Shown here one piece after another: positions 11,241-24,700 of a DNA stretch of 64,000 nucleotides. The position numbers and the translations under genes were made by a program. The stretch's first letter is position 1. Each line of letters begins with the position of its first letter. A model generated the notes under the pieces. It was not told the DNA's origin. It ran no database searches and saw nothing but the letters and a program-made list of their open reading frames with translations. This stretch comes from Pohlia nutans (taxonomy: Eukaryota; Streptophyta; Bryopsida; Bryales; Mniaceae). The stretch spans positions 19,305,501 through 19,369,500 of the forward strand of contig CM040094.1 in NCBI GenBank assembly GCA_022496805.1, read 5' to 3'.

Positions 11241-14215
11241 AAATCTCATAAAGATGTAGACTCACCCGTTGCCCACCTCTTCTTTGAACGAGGACGGGTC
11301 TGTGAGTGCCATATGCAAAGGTATAAAGAATCATATGAATATGGATCCCACAACGGTTAGGGAAGCGATCACGGAGGCTAGAAGTTTATGGCACATAATA
11401 AGAGAATGATAGAAGAGGCTTATGATGTCGTAGGTGTAGAAGCGGGCCAAACAATCTCAAACCGCGGTGTTTATGAATCTTCTAAGTAGTTTTTAGTGAC
11501 TTTTTACCTCTATTTCAACTCGACTCGAGTTGAAACTCCTTTTGTTTGGTTCCTTCACTTCAATTTGCAATTAGGTGCAACGAGGTTGGCTAGAACTGGA
11601 ACTATGCACAATTTGTTATAATTCTCTTTTTTGAAAGACTTTCTAATAAACGTTTTTCTTAAAAAACACTTTCTCTGTTCAATTGTTAACTTTGTAGGCC
11701 CACTCACTTTTACAACTTTAATGCCAATTATGTTATGTACTACTATTGAAATTCCTCTTGCATCAAGTTTTGACCATGTCTGCACTTATCTACTATCTTT
11801 ACAAAAGAGCAAGGATGGTGTTCCTGATGCAAATGAATCAAGAAGGAGGCCAGTAACAAAATTCTTAACGATATACTTCTATGGATGTCCATTCCTCCCT
11901 TGGAGCATCGGCCAATACAACTATTGCTTTGTGTAATGGATGTGATTGCCTATATACAAGCAAAATTATTTTCATGCATATATGTTGATTTGGATATATT
12001 ATTTCACGACTCAAACTAATGAGTGTAGTGAGTAGCGAAGTTCCTACCTAAATTTGAATTGCCTTTGAATTATTCTTTACGAGAATTGTTAATGAATACA
12101 AGCCTTGCTCGTCTATTTGGTGCATTAGTGCATTGTGTAGACATTTTGATATGATTGGTTTGGCTTGTGTCCACAGTTACAATTTTGGGACTCCCCTTCC
12201 TATGGTTTTGAACATTCAAAGAGACCACACCTTGAGAGACAACAAACGTAGATTTGTGTTTGTCTCCCAATTTTTTTTTATTGCTAAAAAGATTTGTAAT
12301 AAGCTTATGTTAGTCATCTTTGTCTGTCATATGATTAGCAACATTGACGCTTTGTTGGGAGATGGAGTATTAAATTGGAAATATGAACTTCCCTACCATT
12401 CCATCTTTCATTAATGTGGGCTTTGTGCTTACAATTTCTTACCTTATTGAGGAGGTACCAAATATCAAAGCCTCCGGAGGAGCCTAGATTTTGGGAAGGG
12501 TGGATGTATTTGTTTGCTATACATAGGTGCAACAATTCAAATTTTATCTGAATTCAATGGGTGTGTCAATCATGAACTATATGCCAAACAAATAGTGATT
12601 GGGTGCTAGAAGAAAGTAAAGGAATCAGATTGTGCAAGAGGATTCAAAAAAACGGAGTTTATAGCCTTATTGGTAGTGGATGTCTCACGTGGGATGTCTA
12701 TTGTCCTCCAATGTAGAGCATGGATGATATTTACAAGAGGTTATTTGGGTTGATCAAATATTTGGAAGTATTATGCGATGAAGATGGAAGTAGGGAGTGC
12801 ATGAGACAATTTGAGAATTTGATCTTATATTGGTGGGTAGTAAAGGAAACTTTAAAAGAGCCAAATCAATTGTCTATAGCATTGAACGACGATTTATGGC
12901 TTTTATTTGAATCAAACAATGGAGGAAGAAATACTTGATGAAGGCAGTGAGGAGTTTGTTGAGGATAATATTTATTTAGGGCAGCTCTACATTATCTATT
13001 TCCATCTTTTTTGGTAGTGCGTGATCTTTTGTTGCCCTTCATTCAACTGATGATCATATGAAGTTTGTATAGATTTTAAGAGCCTTGTCTAATCCTTTCA
13101 CTAACTCGACACATTCTAATTGTGTACTTATTTAATCTTTTTGGCCCAAGTCACAAGATTAAAATGCTTAAGAGTTATATTGGAGGTGGGACTTTGGCAA
13201 AGGATTGTGTTGGAAAGTGGACAAGATCCATAATCGGGACTAGCAAGAGACATATTTTCTCATCAAAGTATGGAAGTCTATGATCAAGAAAGACATAGTG
13301 AAATGTGTTCTTAAAATTACATTGTTTAGTATTGGTGTTATTGATCGAAGTTTGGCTTAGTACAATTTTGATAGTGCATGTATAAGATACTATAGATATA
13401 CTTTGTAATTTTTGAAAGCTATGTTCATAGTTTCTCTTTGATATTTTATTATTTATTTTTTCCTCTATATAATTAGAGATGATTTTATATATAATTATAT
13501 TGCGTGTTGTCAAGTACTTGGTACATATTGGAATACAATGATTCAATTTTATAAAGTTCTATTGGAATTACTTCTTTACATTGTAAGAAGCACCTTATGC
13601 AATAAGTGCACTTAAATGTAGTATTTAATATATTTATAGTTACATTATATATTGACTTGTATCTATGTTGATTTCATTTTCTTTTCTTTTCATTTCATTT
13701 TATAAATTTCTTTTGAAAATAGAGTGCAAGTAGAAAAAATTGGTAATAGATAGGAACAATTTTTATTCTCTTAATTCACTAAGCACTTGTCACAAATTTT
13801 GGGAATGGGGCTAGTTGGTTGTTAAAACTTTCTTACCTGTAAAGCTCACTAAACAACTCCAAATCATGCTTATCTCGTCCCCGCTCATACAAATTCAATG
13901 GAAATTTAACCCGACCCGTTTGAATGAGATAAATAGCCTCTTACCACCAATCATTCACATTATGACTTGGTGTTCAAAAAGGGACACAATATGCACTTAT
14001 ATAGGAGATTACTATTATTACTGTTAATTATAATTTGTGGGAGACACTTTGACCATCTAAAACTCTCATTTTAATGAAAATTGCAGCTAACAACTATAAA
14101 ATTGAGTTCTACTCAACTCAAATTTATTTCAATTCTACTTCAGTTTTTGGACCTACAAATGCACAATGTTATTTTGAGAGGCTCCCAATCTCTCATTTTA
14201 ATGAATATGATGTTA
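11241..14215. other. No recognisable gene
   Basis: This stretch contains short open frames on both strands (for example 11631-11936 and 12720-12938 plus, 13175-13546 minus). None shows a domain, motif or splice structure I can support. Patches with moderate composition near 11240-11480 and 12400-12960 could be old transposase remains, but I cannot name them. Confidence 0.5.
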
Positions 14216-14219
14216 TTAC

Positions 14220-16660
14220 TGGCCGTGCAGTTGGACACGAATTTGGGGGTTCCAAGATTACCCTTGGGGCCGAGGCCTAAGTGCATGGTGCCAGCATCTT
14301 GGCTCATGTCGAGCTCATCGTGTGCTCGTCTTTGCTCTTGTGTGTGTACTTAGGTCTAATTGTGGTGCATCTCATCATGATATTAGGGGTGCTGGGAGTG
14401 CCCTCGGGGCCGAGGCCTAAATCTAGGGTACCAGCGACATTACTCGTGTCGTGCTCGTCTTTTAGTCTTGCTTGAAATCGGTAAATTATCTCTGGACGAG
14501 ACCATTACATGGCTAGTGGCTGATATTGATTTTGGGAGTCCAGGGAGTGCCCTCGGCACCGAGGCCAATTTCTAGGGTACCTAGAACATGCCTAATGTCG
14601 TGCTCATATTACTAGCTTGCGTGCAATGGGTGGGCTTGTTTAGGCTTGTGTCCATGACAGGGCCAACTGCTGATCATGATTTTGGGGGTCCAGGGATTGC
14701 CCTCGGCACCGAGGCCTAACTCAAGGGTACCAAGAACATGCCTCGTTTCGTGCTCGTCTTAAATTCGTCTTAAATTCGTCTTAAATTCGTCATAAATTTG
14801 TCAATTGGTGGGCTGACTCTAGCCGTGTCCATCACAGGGCCAGGGCCTGATCATGATGTTGGAGGTCCACGGATTGCTCTCGGCACCGAGGCCTATTTCT
14901 AGGGTTCCAAGAACGTGCCTCCTGTTGTGTTCGTCTTTTAGTCTTGCTTGAAATTGGTGGACTGGCTCTGGACAAGACAAATACATGGCCACTGGCTAAT
15001 CTTGATTTTGGGAGTGCTGGGAGAGCCCTCGGCACCGAGGCCTATCTCTAGGGTCCCAAGAACGTGCCTCGTGTCGTGCACGTGATTTAGTCTTGCTTGA
15101 AATTGGTGGACTGGCTCTGGACTAGACAAATACATGGCCAGTGGCTAATCTTGATTTTGGGAGTGCTGGGAGTGCCCTCGGCACCGAGGCCTATTTCTAG
15201 GGTCTTAAGAACGTGCCTCGTGTCGTGTTCGTGATTTAGTCTTGCTTGAAATTGGTGGACTGGCTCTGCACTAGACAAATACATGGCCACTGGCTGATCT
15301 TGATTTTGGGAGTGCTGGGAGTGCCCTCGGCATCGAGGCCTAACACTACGGTACCAAAAACATGCGTCGTGTCGTGCTCCCAATATATTCTTGTGTGCAA
15401 TTGGTGGGCTAGCGCTGGCGTGACCAGTGCAGGGCAAGTGGCTCATCTTGATTTTGGGGGTCCAAAGAGTGCCCTCGGCACCGAGGCCAATTTCTAGGGT
15501 ACCCAGAACATGCCTCGTGTCGTGCTCATATTACAAGCTTGCGTGCAATGGGTGGGCTTGTTTAGGCTTGTGTCCATGACAGGGCCAACGGCAAATCATG
15601 ATTTTGGGGGTCTAGGAATTGCCCTCGGCACCGAGGCCTAACTCAAGGGTACCAAGAACATGCCTCGTTTCGTGCTCGTCTTAAATTCGTCTTAAATTCG
15701 TCTTAAATTCGTCAAAAATTCGTTCAATTGGTGGGCTGACTCTAGCCGTGTCCATCACAGGGCCAGGGCCTTATCATGATGTTGGAGGTCCACGGATTGC
15801 TCTCGGCACCAAGGCCTATTTCTAGGGTTCCAAGAACGTGCCTCGTGTTGTGTTCGTCTTTTAGTCTTGCTTGAAATTGGTAGACTGGCTCTGGACAAGA
15901 CAAATACATGGCCACTGGCTGATCTTGATTTTGGGAGTGCTGGGAGTGCCCTCGGCACCGAGGCCTAACACTAGGGTACCAAAAACATGCGTCGTGTCGT
16001 GCTCCCAATATATTCTTGCGTGCAATTGGTGGGCTAGCTCTGGCGTGACCAATGCAGGGCAAGTGGGTGATCTTGATCTTGGGGGTCCAGGTAGTGCCCT
16101 CGGCACCGATGCCAATTTCAAGGGTACGAAGAACATACCTTGTTTTGTGCTCGTATTACGATCTTGCGTGCTATGGGTTAGTTGGTTTAGGCTAGTGTCC
16201 ATAAGAGGGCCAGCGGTTGATCATGATTTTGGGGGTCCAAGGATTGCCCTCGGTACCGAGGCCCATCTCTAGGGTACCAAGAACATGCCTCGTGTCTTGC
16301 TTGTCGTGTACTCGAGGCTGGTTCTGTGATCGACGCTGCTTGTGGTCAGGGCGTCACTTTTCATTTCTCGTGTCAAATCTGAGCGTTCATATGGTTTATG
16401 TCTTTAATCTGGTCACATTGGTGTCGAATGCATTGTTTTTTGTGACCACCATTAGAGCTCTTGAGTTCATGTTGTTTCGGGTGCTGGATTTGCCCTCGGG
16501 GCCAAGGCCTAGGTATAGGGTTCCAAAGACATGGCTCGTGTCGTGGTTGTCCCATGCTCGTGTTTATTATATGCCAACGGGTGATCATGTTTTTGCAAGT
16601 GCTGGATTTGCCCTCGGGGCCGAGGCCAAAAGGTAGGGTATCATAGACATGGCTCGTGAC
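14220..16660. repeat. Satellite array, ~150-bp monomers with ~925-bp higher-order period
   Basis: About sixteen monomers share the core GCCCTCGGCACCGAGGCC, a near-palindrome, followed by an (AGGGTACCAAGAACATGCCTCG)-like consensus, TCGTGCTCGT, a ..GTGGGCTGGCTCTGG.. part and TGATCTTGATTTTGGG. Core positions such as 14551, 14699, 14879, 15030, 15175, 15325, 15475, 15625 and 15806 are about 150 bp apart. Blocks repeat in order at about 925 bp (14551/15475, 14699/15625, 14879/15806), including a private TTAAATTCGTC triplication present in both. More degenerate words of the same family continue to about 17330. Confidence 0.85.
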
Positions 16661-17801
16661 GTGGTGGTCTTATGCTCGCAGTGTGAAGATTAGTGGACTG
16701 GCACGAGGGTCTGGTGTGAGTTCTATTGACTTGGCTCGTATCTAGCTTGAGCAGTGCTCGTAGGGCCGTAGTTCTGGCTTCACACTCTATTGCATGACCC
16801 ATGCCTAACTCTAGGATGCCGGCGTCATGTCACGTGTCGTGCTCGTCGTGTGCGCGTGTTTGGCTCCTTGTAGGATCGCTCTCTATTTCTCGTGTTGAAT
16901 GGGTGTGGTTGTGGCATGGCCACCCGTCTTTGACGATAGCGATTTCATGTCATCCTAGAGGTGTGACGACAGTGTTCGTGGTGTGCTGGTTGCATGTCGT
17001 TTTCATATTGGTACTGGGATTGCACATAGAATCTGGCATGTGGCCCTATTGTGGCTTGGAGTAGTGCGCAGTGACGAGCACCCGATGTCTTGGTCGAGAT
17101 CGTTCTGCGGTCGCAGCGGGCGGGCCGAGTGTTGCGTCGTGGCGTCACTCTGAAGAACTGATGGTTTCGTGATGCAATCTTGGTGCGCTGGACTTGTGGT
17201 GCATTGGGCTCGTTATGTGCAGAGTCATTATGTTGGTGCTGGGTTTGTATGGGTCATGACTCGTGTCTGGCTCTTGCTTATGTTGTGTTCGAGTCATGAC
17301 TCGTGACGTGGTCGTGCCCTTGTCGTGATCGCACTACAACAGATTGGGTATTTTATGACTGGGAAAATATGACTGAGGATGACTGGCGACTGCAATGCCA
17401 AATCTGTCGGTGAGGGCCTCATTCAAAAACATAACTGGGAGTCATATTCTTCAACTGTACTGTATAAAGTGGGTGGGAGGGCCGTATTTCTTTGTGGGGA
17501 ACAAATGAGAACATACCTGGGGAACGCGCAGTCATATTCGCCAGTCATATATTCGCAATGATCACATGTTAGAGTCGCATTTTCAATGTAGTCATCTTTT
17601 TTTTTTGAGGGGGGGCAGCCCAAGAATATATACACTGCCCAAGACAGCTTTCGTGTATTTAGCCCCGGGCAATCACTGTGTAGTATTAAGGTTTAGTTCA
17701 AAATCACTTAATTATAAAAATATGCATTCAAATTTGAGTGGTTTTCCATTTGGGCTAGGGTAACTGGGAATTGCACTTTGATATTATTCTAGTACGTGAT
17801 G

Positions 17802-17980
<179 letters not shown>

Positions 17981-18436
17981 CTTTATTTTCTTTTTTGTCT
18001 CGCATTATTTTTTATTTTTTTTCATTTATTCAAAGTTTAATTTTAATTTCTTTTTCAAATTTTCAAATTTTCTTTTTCATTTTGTTTTTTGTTTTTTTTT
18101 TTTTCTCATTTTTTAAATTTTAATTTAAATTCCAATTTTATTTATTTATTGGTCGAAGGTTTAGAGTTTGAGGGGTGGGGGTGGAGAAGGGGGCGGGGGG
18201 TTCTTCATTAAAATGTCAAGTACTTATTCCCGGATTATTTATTCTGTATGTGCATATAAGAGAAGTAAACAAATGGCGTGTGAATAGTGCTGATACGCTG
18301 GAATGATGAAATGCATGTGTGTGGTTTGATCGGGAAAAAAGGAGACTATTTACAAATGTACGTGTGAAGGCATATATGTATATATAGATATACCACAACA
18401 ATGGTCTGCATACAAATGTGGGTCATGGTTGAGGAC

Positions 18437-21400
18437 TCAATCCTGCTCTGAGTCAGAGTACTCTAAATCATCCAGTAGTGTATCGTCTTGTCTGAGGCGT
18501 TCTAGTGCTTTAGCAACCACCTCCGACTCTACTTCCACTGCGCCACCCATGATAGGTGTTTTCGGGATGTTATCCTCATGACTGTAGACCAGTGGCTTCA
18601 AGTCCTGGAAAATCACATGTTCTGCCCAAAGATATGCATTGAACTTCCTCCGTTAGCTGATGTTTGGAGAATGACCGAACGCCTCTCGGTTCTCTGCGCA
18701 TCACAACTTCCCATCCACATTTGGCCACATCCGGAGCAAAGAAAACTTGTTCAATGTGGAGGGGGAAGGCAAATGACTGTGCAGAGTATGGGATCAATCT
18801 TCCGAAGTTCACGGCAGTGAATTCATAGTCATCGCGCTTCATGGTGGCACCATCTCCTCTCATGTTTGCTACCTTCTAGTTGCAAAAGAGGACAACCACC
18901 TCAAAGTGTCCATAGTCCACGGCTAGGATTTCTTCTATCCATCCCACGTACTCCAGCTCTGCGGCACAAAGATTTGTATCCTTCATACCCACGCGACATA
19001 GTTGTCGAAAGGTTGCGGCTACTCCCGAGTCTGCGGTTGTCAATTGTGCCTCTGCACTCCGGACACGAATGTGGTTTCCAAATGCATACATGGATCGATA
19101 TGACTTCGCTATGTCTGACGCAGGTAACATCAAGGCTTTCACATCTGGAGGCACCTCCTCGTCCCCGTCTTCTATGGTTCGTATCACCGCTTTTGAAAAC
19201 CAGATGTGGAAATCTTCGTCAGACATCTCTGCAGGGTACGCTACCCGAGCCTTCCGCTTCTTACGCCTGTACTCGTGGCGCTCCCCTTCGCGACGTGCCA
19301 TGTCATCCTCGTATCTCCTGCAAGATAGCCCAATTAAGATTCAGTACATGTTCACACAACAGTAAGGTTATGAAGGCGACCTATATAGGCAGATTTGATT
19401 CTTAGTGGCAAGCACTAGATTATGCACGTGTTTTGGATTCTCTCCAGTTAAAACTGTAACCGTGAACCTTGGAACAATCCACGTCAGGTGTCATTTTGCA
19501 TACACTTTTACTCGTATTGTATGAATATCACTAGGGGTATTCATAATCATTGCATGAAATGGTAGTCATAATATATGGACATCACTTTTGACAGTCACGG
19601 TGTGTATGCTTGTAGTGATAATGTCGGAATATGACTAGCAGCAGTCATATTTCATTTTCTGGTAGTCATTCTGCAAGCATTTTTTAAGTCGTAACGTACA
19701 ATATTGTTGTTTGTGAAGGCAGACCCCAATAGATAGAGTCATGACCACAATGCGTACCGACCTACTGATGTGAACTCACCTCCTCCAATCCTCTACTGGG
19801 GCCGCATTGTTCAGCACAAACTCGTGAATCCATCCTCGGAGGTCCGAAGACAGTCGGCGTGCACGTCCGTTGCCTTTGAGGATCTCATCGTACATTGAAG
19901 GGTCTTCTTTATCATCCCACACCCTTCGCGTAGTAGTCGTATACTCTTGCATGTACTCGGTGCAAAATCCTAATGCCTCGACAATAGCATAGCCTTCAGC
20001 CATGCAACCTTCTGGTCTAGCACGGTTTCGAACATACCCTTTGAGGGTCTTCAAATACCTTTCTACGGGATACATCCATCGTGTATGCACGGGTCCACAT
20101 ATTTCCACTTCCTCCACAAGGTGCATAACCAAGTGGGTCATGATGTCAAAGAAGGACGGTGGAAACTCCTTCTCCAACATGCATAAAGCAATGGCTGCTT
20201 CGCACCTCATCTCTTCTACGGCCTTGGGGTCAATGGACTTAGCACATATCCTCCGAAATACCCGGCTCAACATTATTATTGGTATCCGAACTTCCTTTGC
20301 CATTGTGATGTGCACACATAGGGGCAACACTTGTTGTAGGAGGACATGGTAGTCGTGTGATTTTAGGCCTTTTATTTGCCCATCCATGTTTACATGCTTC
20401 CTGAGCTGTCCTACGTATTGAGAGGGTGTCCGCAAGGAACGCACTTGGTCTACAAACACCTGCCGCTCCTCTTTCGTTAGCACGTACGATGACTGAGGTA
20501 ATATGACGCTGCCAGGTTTCACTCCTCGTATGGGCCATAGATGTTTGCGTATACCGGCCTCCTTCATGTCCAGACGGGCACCCAGGCTGTCTTTCTCTCC
20601 AAAAATAGTTTTCATAATGTTCTCGGCAATGTTTTTCTCACAGTGCATCACATCCAATGTATGTCGAATTAGAAGATCCTGCAGAGTGACATCGACCAGT
20701 CACAAATTATATTCATGTCACATGTCACGTGTCACATCACTGCACTCTGTCACGAATTATGTTTCACACATCAAAACATCACTGCGTACAGTCGTGGCAT
20801 ACATCATAGCAGGATACACTTACTTTCTAGTAGGGAAGGTCAAAGAGACACGATCTTCTCTTTACTTCGTGTTCGTGTACAGGGTCCGGTGTCTGCCCTC
20901 TATTTGTGCGGTCCGCTCTTGTCCACTTTTCTTGCTCATTCGCATATCGGAGGTGCTCTCTGCCGCTCATCCTTCGTGAAGGAGGTCTCATGTCAGTTTG
21001 TCCATCAAAATTGGACCTTTAAAGCCTCCATTGGTGTTCCATTGGCAAATTCCGTCTATGCCCAAGGTAAACATTCTTCTTAAGTGCTTTGGAGCGCCGA
21101 GTGACTACGTTAGGGCCACATACGGGACATGCCTTATGTCCTTTTGTAACCTGGCCAGAGATTAATCCGTACGCCGGAAAATCATTCACTGTCCACAATA
21201 ACATACCTCGGAGCTTGAAGGTATTTTGGTCAGAGTTTTTTTGCGATCCATCCACGCAATCAGTTCCTTCCCATAGCTGTTGAAGCTCTTCCATCAATGG
21301 TGCCAGGTATACATCCACGTTCTTCTCTGTCACACTTTCTTTCCCAGGTATTAGTAGAGTGAGCATCATGAAGAAGTTTTTGGTCACTAACCAGGGAGGA

Positions 21401-21740
21401 AGATTGTAGTTAAGCATGACTACTCACCAAGTGGAGTGGCTAAGGCTTTGGTTTTGAAACGGGTTCACACCATCGAGTGCCAAGCCCAGCCTCACATTAC
21501 ATTCTTCTTTTGAAAACTCTGGCCACCTGTTATTTATGTGATTCCAAGCCTTGCAGTCTACCACAGATCTCATCACATTGTCTTTGCTGTTTCGCCTACG
21601 TGCCACTTCATCAACTCTGCCAGCCGTGTACAGCTGTACATTCTTCGCACACGAGGGATCAGTGGAAAGTGTCTCAATACTTTCACTGGTATTGTCTTGG
21701 AGTTGTCCACGTATCGGGATTTGTGGCATTTTTGACATTC
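18437..21740 (-). pseudogene. CACTA transposase, C-terminal two thirds (Transposase_21 to DUF4216-like)
   Basis: Minus-strand coding for a TNP2-type transposase that excises and reinserts CACTA elements. Seen in order: a CxxC pair (ECQKC, bases ~21725), a LRHFPLIPRVRRMY-like stretch, NVRLGLALDGVNPF, YNLPPWLVTK, GHKACPVCG and VYLGHRRNLPMEH. Next comes LDVMHCEKN (20650) and a long helical segment with the CGPVHTRWMYPVERYLKTLK and GY(V/A) region (20657-19780). An intron 19318-19779 (donor GTGAGT, acceptor GCAG) keeps phase into the DMARREGE exon. Then come GWIEEILAVDYG and DYEFTAVNFGRL, and an acidic tail stopping at 18437. Damage: a frameshift near 21597, TGA 21424-21426, TAA 21017-21019 and a frameshift near 18650. 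The gene is dead but the family is clear. Confidence 0.85.
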
Positions 21741-21745
21741 TGTCG

Positions 21746-24700
21746 TGTCAAACTTTGTTCGACCTAGAAGTAGAGAGTTAGGGTTTTAGAGTAGCCAGGA
21801 GTAGTCCGAATCTCCATAAATGAGTGTGGGAGGGACCATAATGGTACATTTAGTTATTTATGTAGAGGAGACACTCGCGTGCGCTGTAGAGTTATTGCTA
21901 GGGTTCGGTTTTGACAGTAGGTGTCCGGGTTGGTCACGGGAACCGGATTGGAAACCAGGTAGGGGATGGACGGGTCAGGAATGGACCCGGCCACGTTTCA
22001 CGCCTTGAAATGGGCGGCTTTAATTAGGGCGGTTCATTGTTCATTTTCGCATAGTGTTTCCAACCCACCCCTGCACCAGAGTTTCATGTTTTCGGATATT
22101 GTGAGAGAGCAGGGGGAGCGACCGGGTGGCGAGCAAGTATTCCGGGAGCTTAGGTGGAGTGCGCGCAATCGAGGGAATGAAGTTTTGGAGCCAGCAGCGA
22201 TGGGACGGAAGGACGATTCGAGGCTCGGACTGCCGGTTCTGGATAAGTTGGTGCGCCCGGTTGCTCCGGCCGATGCGGGCCATAGGGAACAGCTGCGGAA
22301 GGATTTGCGCAAAATGGGTTGTCAGGAATTCCTGTACCTACCATGGGATCTCCACAGTGATACTATGTTGCAGGAGTTAGGTGGAAAACCTGTACCGGCG
22401 GAATTCCGGAACAGCAAAATCCGGGGACGGTGGAAGGAGTGGACCCCGGAACACTGGCGCGTGACGTACAACTTCCCCGACAGCCAGTTTGGATACGACA
22501 AGACCAAGCAGGATTACGGATGGGCGAAGGAAAGGTTTTCTCAACCGGTTTCAGAGAAAAACGGATTCCGGGTGCAGGACTGCATAGACGACCGGGAGAG
22601 GCGTCGGCTGCGGTTTCTGGTGCCTATTTTGAGCCCGGACAAACCCACCACCTGCACGATCAAGCTGACGAAGACCATTTACGAGGCCTATTTCAACACC
22701 CGGAAGACCGGATGGGGACTCATTGTGGACCAGTTGGTGGTCCGGGAAGCGCGCAAACTCGGAAGCAAGAAGGGATGTCCTCTAACCCCTTTTCTGTTTC
22801 ATTTGTATGACAAGCATGGATTTCTCAAGGCCAAGGAGAGAGAGCAATGGGAGAACTGCCGGAGGATCATGGACCGGACGCCGCCAAGGGCCAGGGAGGG
22901 GAATCCGGATGAGAGCGAGGACGAGGACAACCCGGACGAGGAAGAACGGGAAGAGCAGGAAGAAAGAAGAGCGGACGAAGCAGCGGTCATAGAGGAAGGC
23001 CAACCGGAGCCCTTGGAGACCCGAGCAGAAGGGGAGGAACCGGGTCAGAAGACACCGGTGAGGGCGGACCATTTCAGGGCGCGAACCCGAGGCCAACTAA
23101 GGAAACTCCAGGAGACTCCAGACGAATCGGAACCGGAGGAGGAACCGGACCAGGAGACACCATCCCGAGGGCAGGTGAAGAGGCACCGGAGGAGGATTCC
23201 GGAAGAGGAGGAAGAGGAAGAGGATGAAGACCAGGACACAATCGTGACCGGGGTTAGGGTTCCTCCGAGGAAGAAACACAGGAAGACGACACCGGTGGAT
23301 AGCCGGAGAAAGAGAGGACGAGCACCGGAGTCAAGCGGACGTCAGAATAACGTCGAGGTGAAAACCAAGAGGGCGAGAGAATCAAAACCGGTGCGGGACG
23401 AAGAGGAGTATCCGGAGGAGATCCGGACTTATGAGCGAGCTCCCCGGAATGCAGGACCGGAACTGGAGGACATCCCCCTACGAGAATCGGAGGACTTCTT
23501 TAAACCAGTCAAGGAGGCATTAGAGACGATGGAAGGTAAGTACCGCCCCATCTGTACTTCGATGAAGGAAGTTGGGCGTGTCATCCAGAGTACACAGGTG
23601 GAGAGGTACCCGGAGATCATGCGGAGAATGAGAAAGGAAGTAGACAAACTCCGGAAGGAAGCTTTGGAAAGGAGTTTGGCACTGGTAAGGCAACAGGATG
23701 AGGTCCGGGCTCTGAAAGAGCAGAAGTTGCCCACTTACCGGCTCCTCCCGTCGCTGTTCAAACCGGATGGGGAGGCCCAGACGCAGGCCCGGTTGTACCC
23801 GGAGAAGGTGGTCGAAGCCGGATTGGACGATGCCGCCCGAGTGACGAATGTGGTAAAGAAGTACGCCGCAAGGGTTGAGGCAGGATTGGTGGAATTCCGG
23901 AAACTGCTGGCGGAGCATCAAGCAAGATTTCCATCCGGGTCCGAACCGGATGAGAGGGTAGCAAATCAGAGAGGTATGAATGCACCCTTAGCCTGTAGTG
24001 ATTTGTTGGCCGCGTTCCGTGTATCGCAGGATGCACCCAGAATGGGGGAGATGGATAGGATGATGGCCGGAGGTCAATCTACCCCGGAACAGACTTCAAG
24101 ACCAGCTGTGAGTCCGGTGGTGAGCATGCCGCGGAGAAATCCGGATGCCAGTATCGGAGGGGACCAATCGGAGGCCAGTATGGCTAATTTGGCAGACCAG
24201 GCTGCTGATTTGGCGGAAATCGGGACCACCCCGGGTAGGAAGTTAGGACCCGAGGAAGACCAGGAGGGAGACGGTCAACCTGATGTAGGTGGCCAGGAAG
24301 ACAGGACGGATGCCGGTGAGCCAGAGGAGTGCAAAGTGGATGCGGGCAAACCGGAGGAACACGAGACCCAGGAGGACAAGCCGGACGGGAGTCAACCAGT
24401 GTCCGAAGAAGAGAGTGACCAGGGGGAAGTTCGGGAGCGTCGGTCCAAGAAAAAGCAGGATGCTTCTCCGAAATCCAACCAGGAAGAGGACAGGGGCTCG
24501 GAGGGCGACAGGGTCAGTGGCCCGGAGGGGTATGAAGATCAGTAGGATCCGGAGTGTAGTGTGAACAGGATCAGGCTAGGGAGTAGGTTTTAATCTAGGT
24601 AGACTAGCCCGCGTGTGATTAGGATCTTTTCGTGGTAGGATAGGCGCTTTTTCCAGTAGCGTAGGATTGGGATCTTTTGGATGAGATTTCCCTTGATTTC

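Noticed and set aside
14832..16202. Several 60-140-codon frames on both strands in the satellite
   Set aside because: They repeat with the 150-bp monomer in different frames and show no domain; by-products of a GC-rich repeat.
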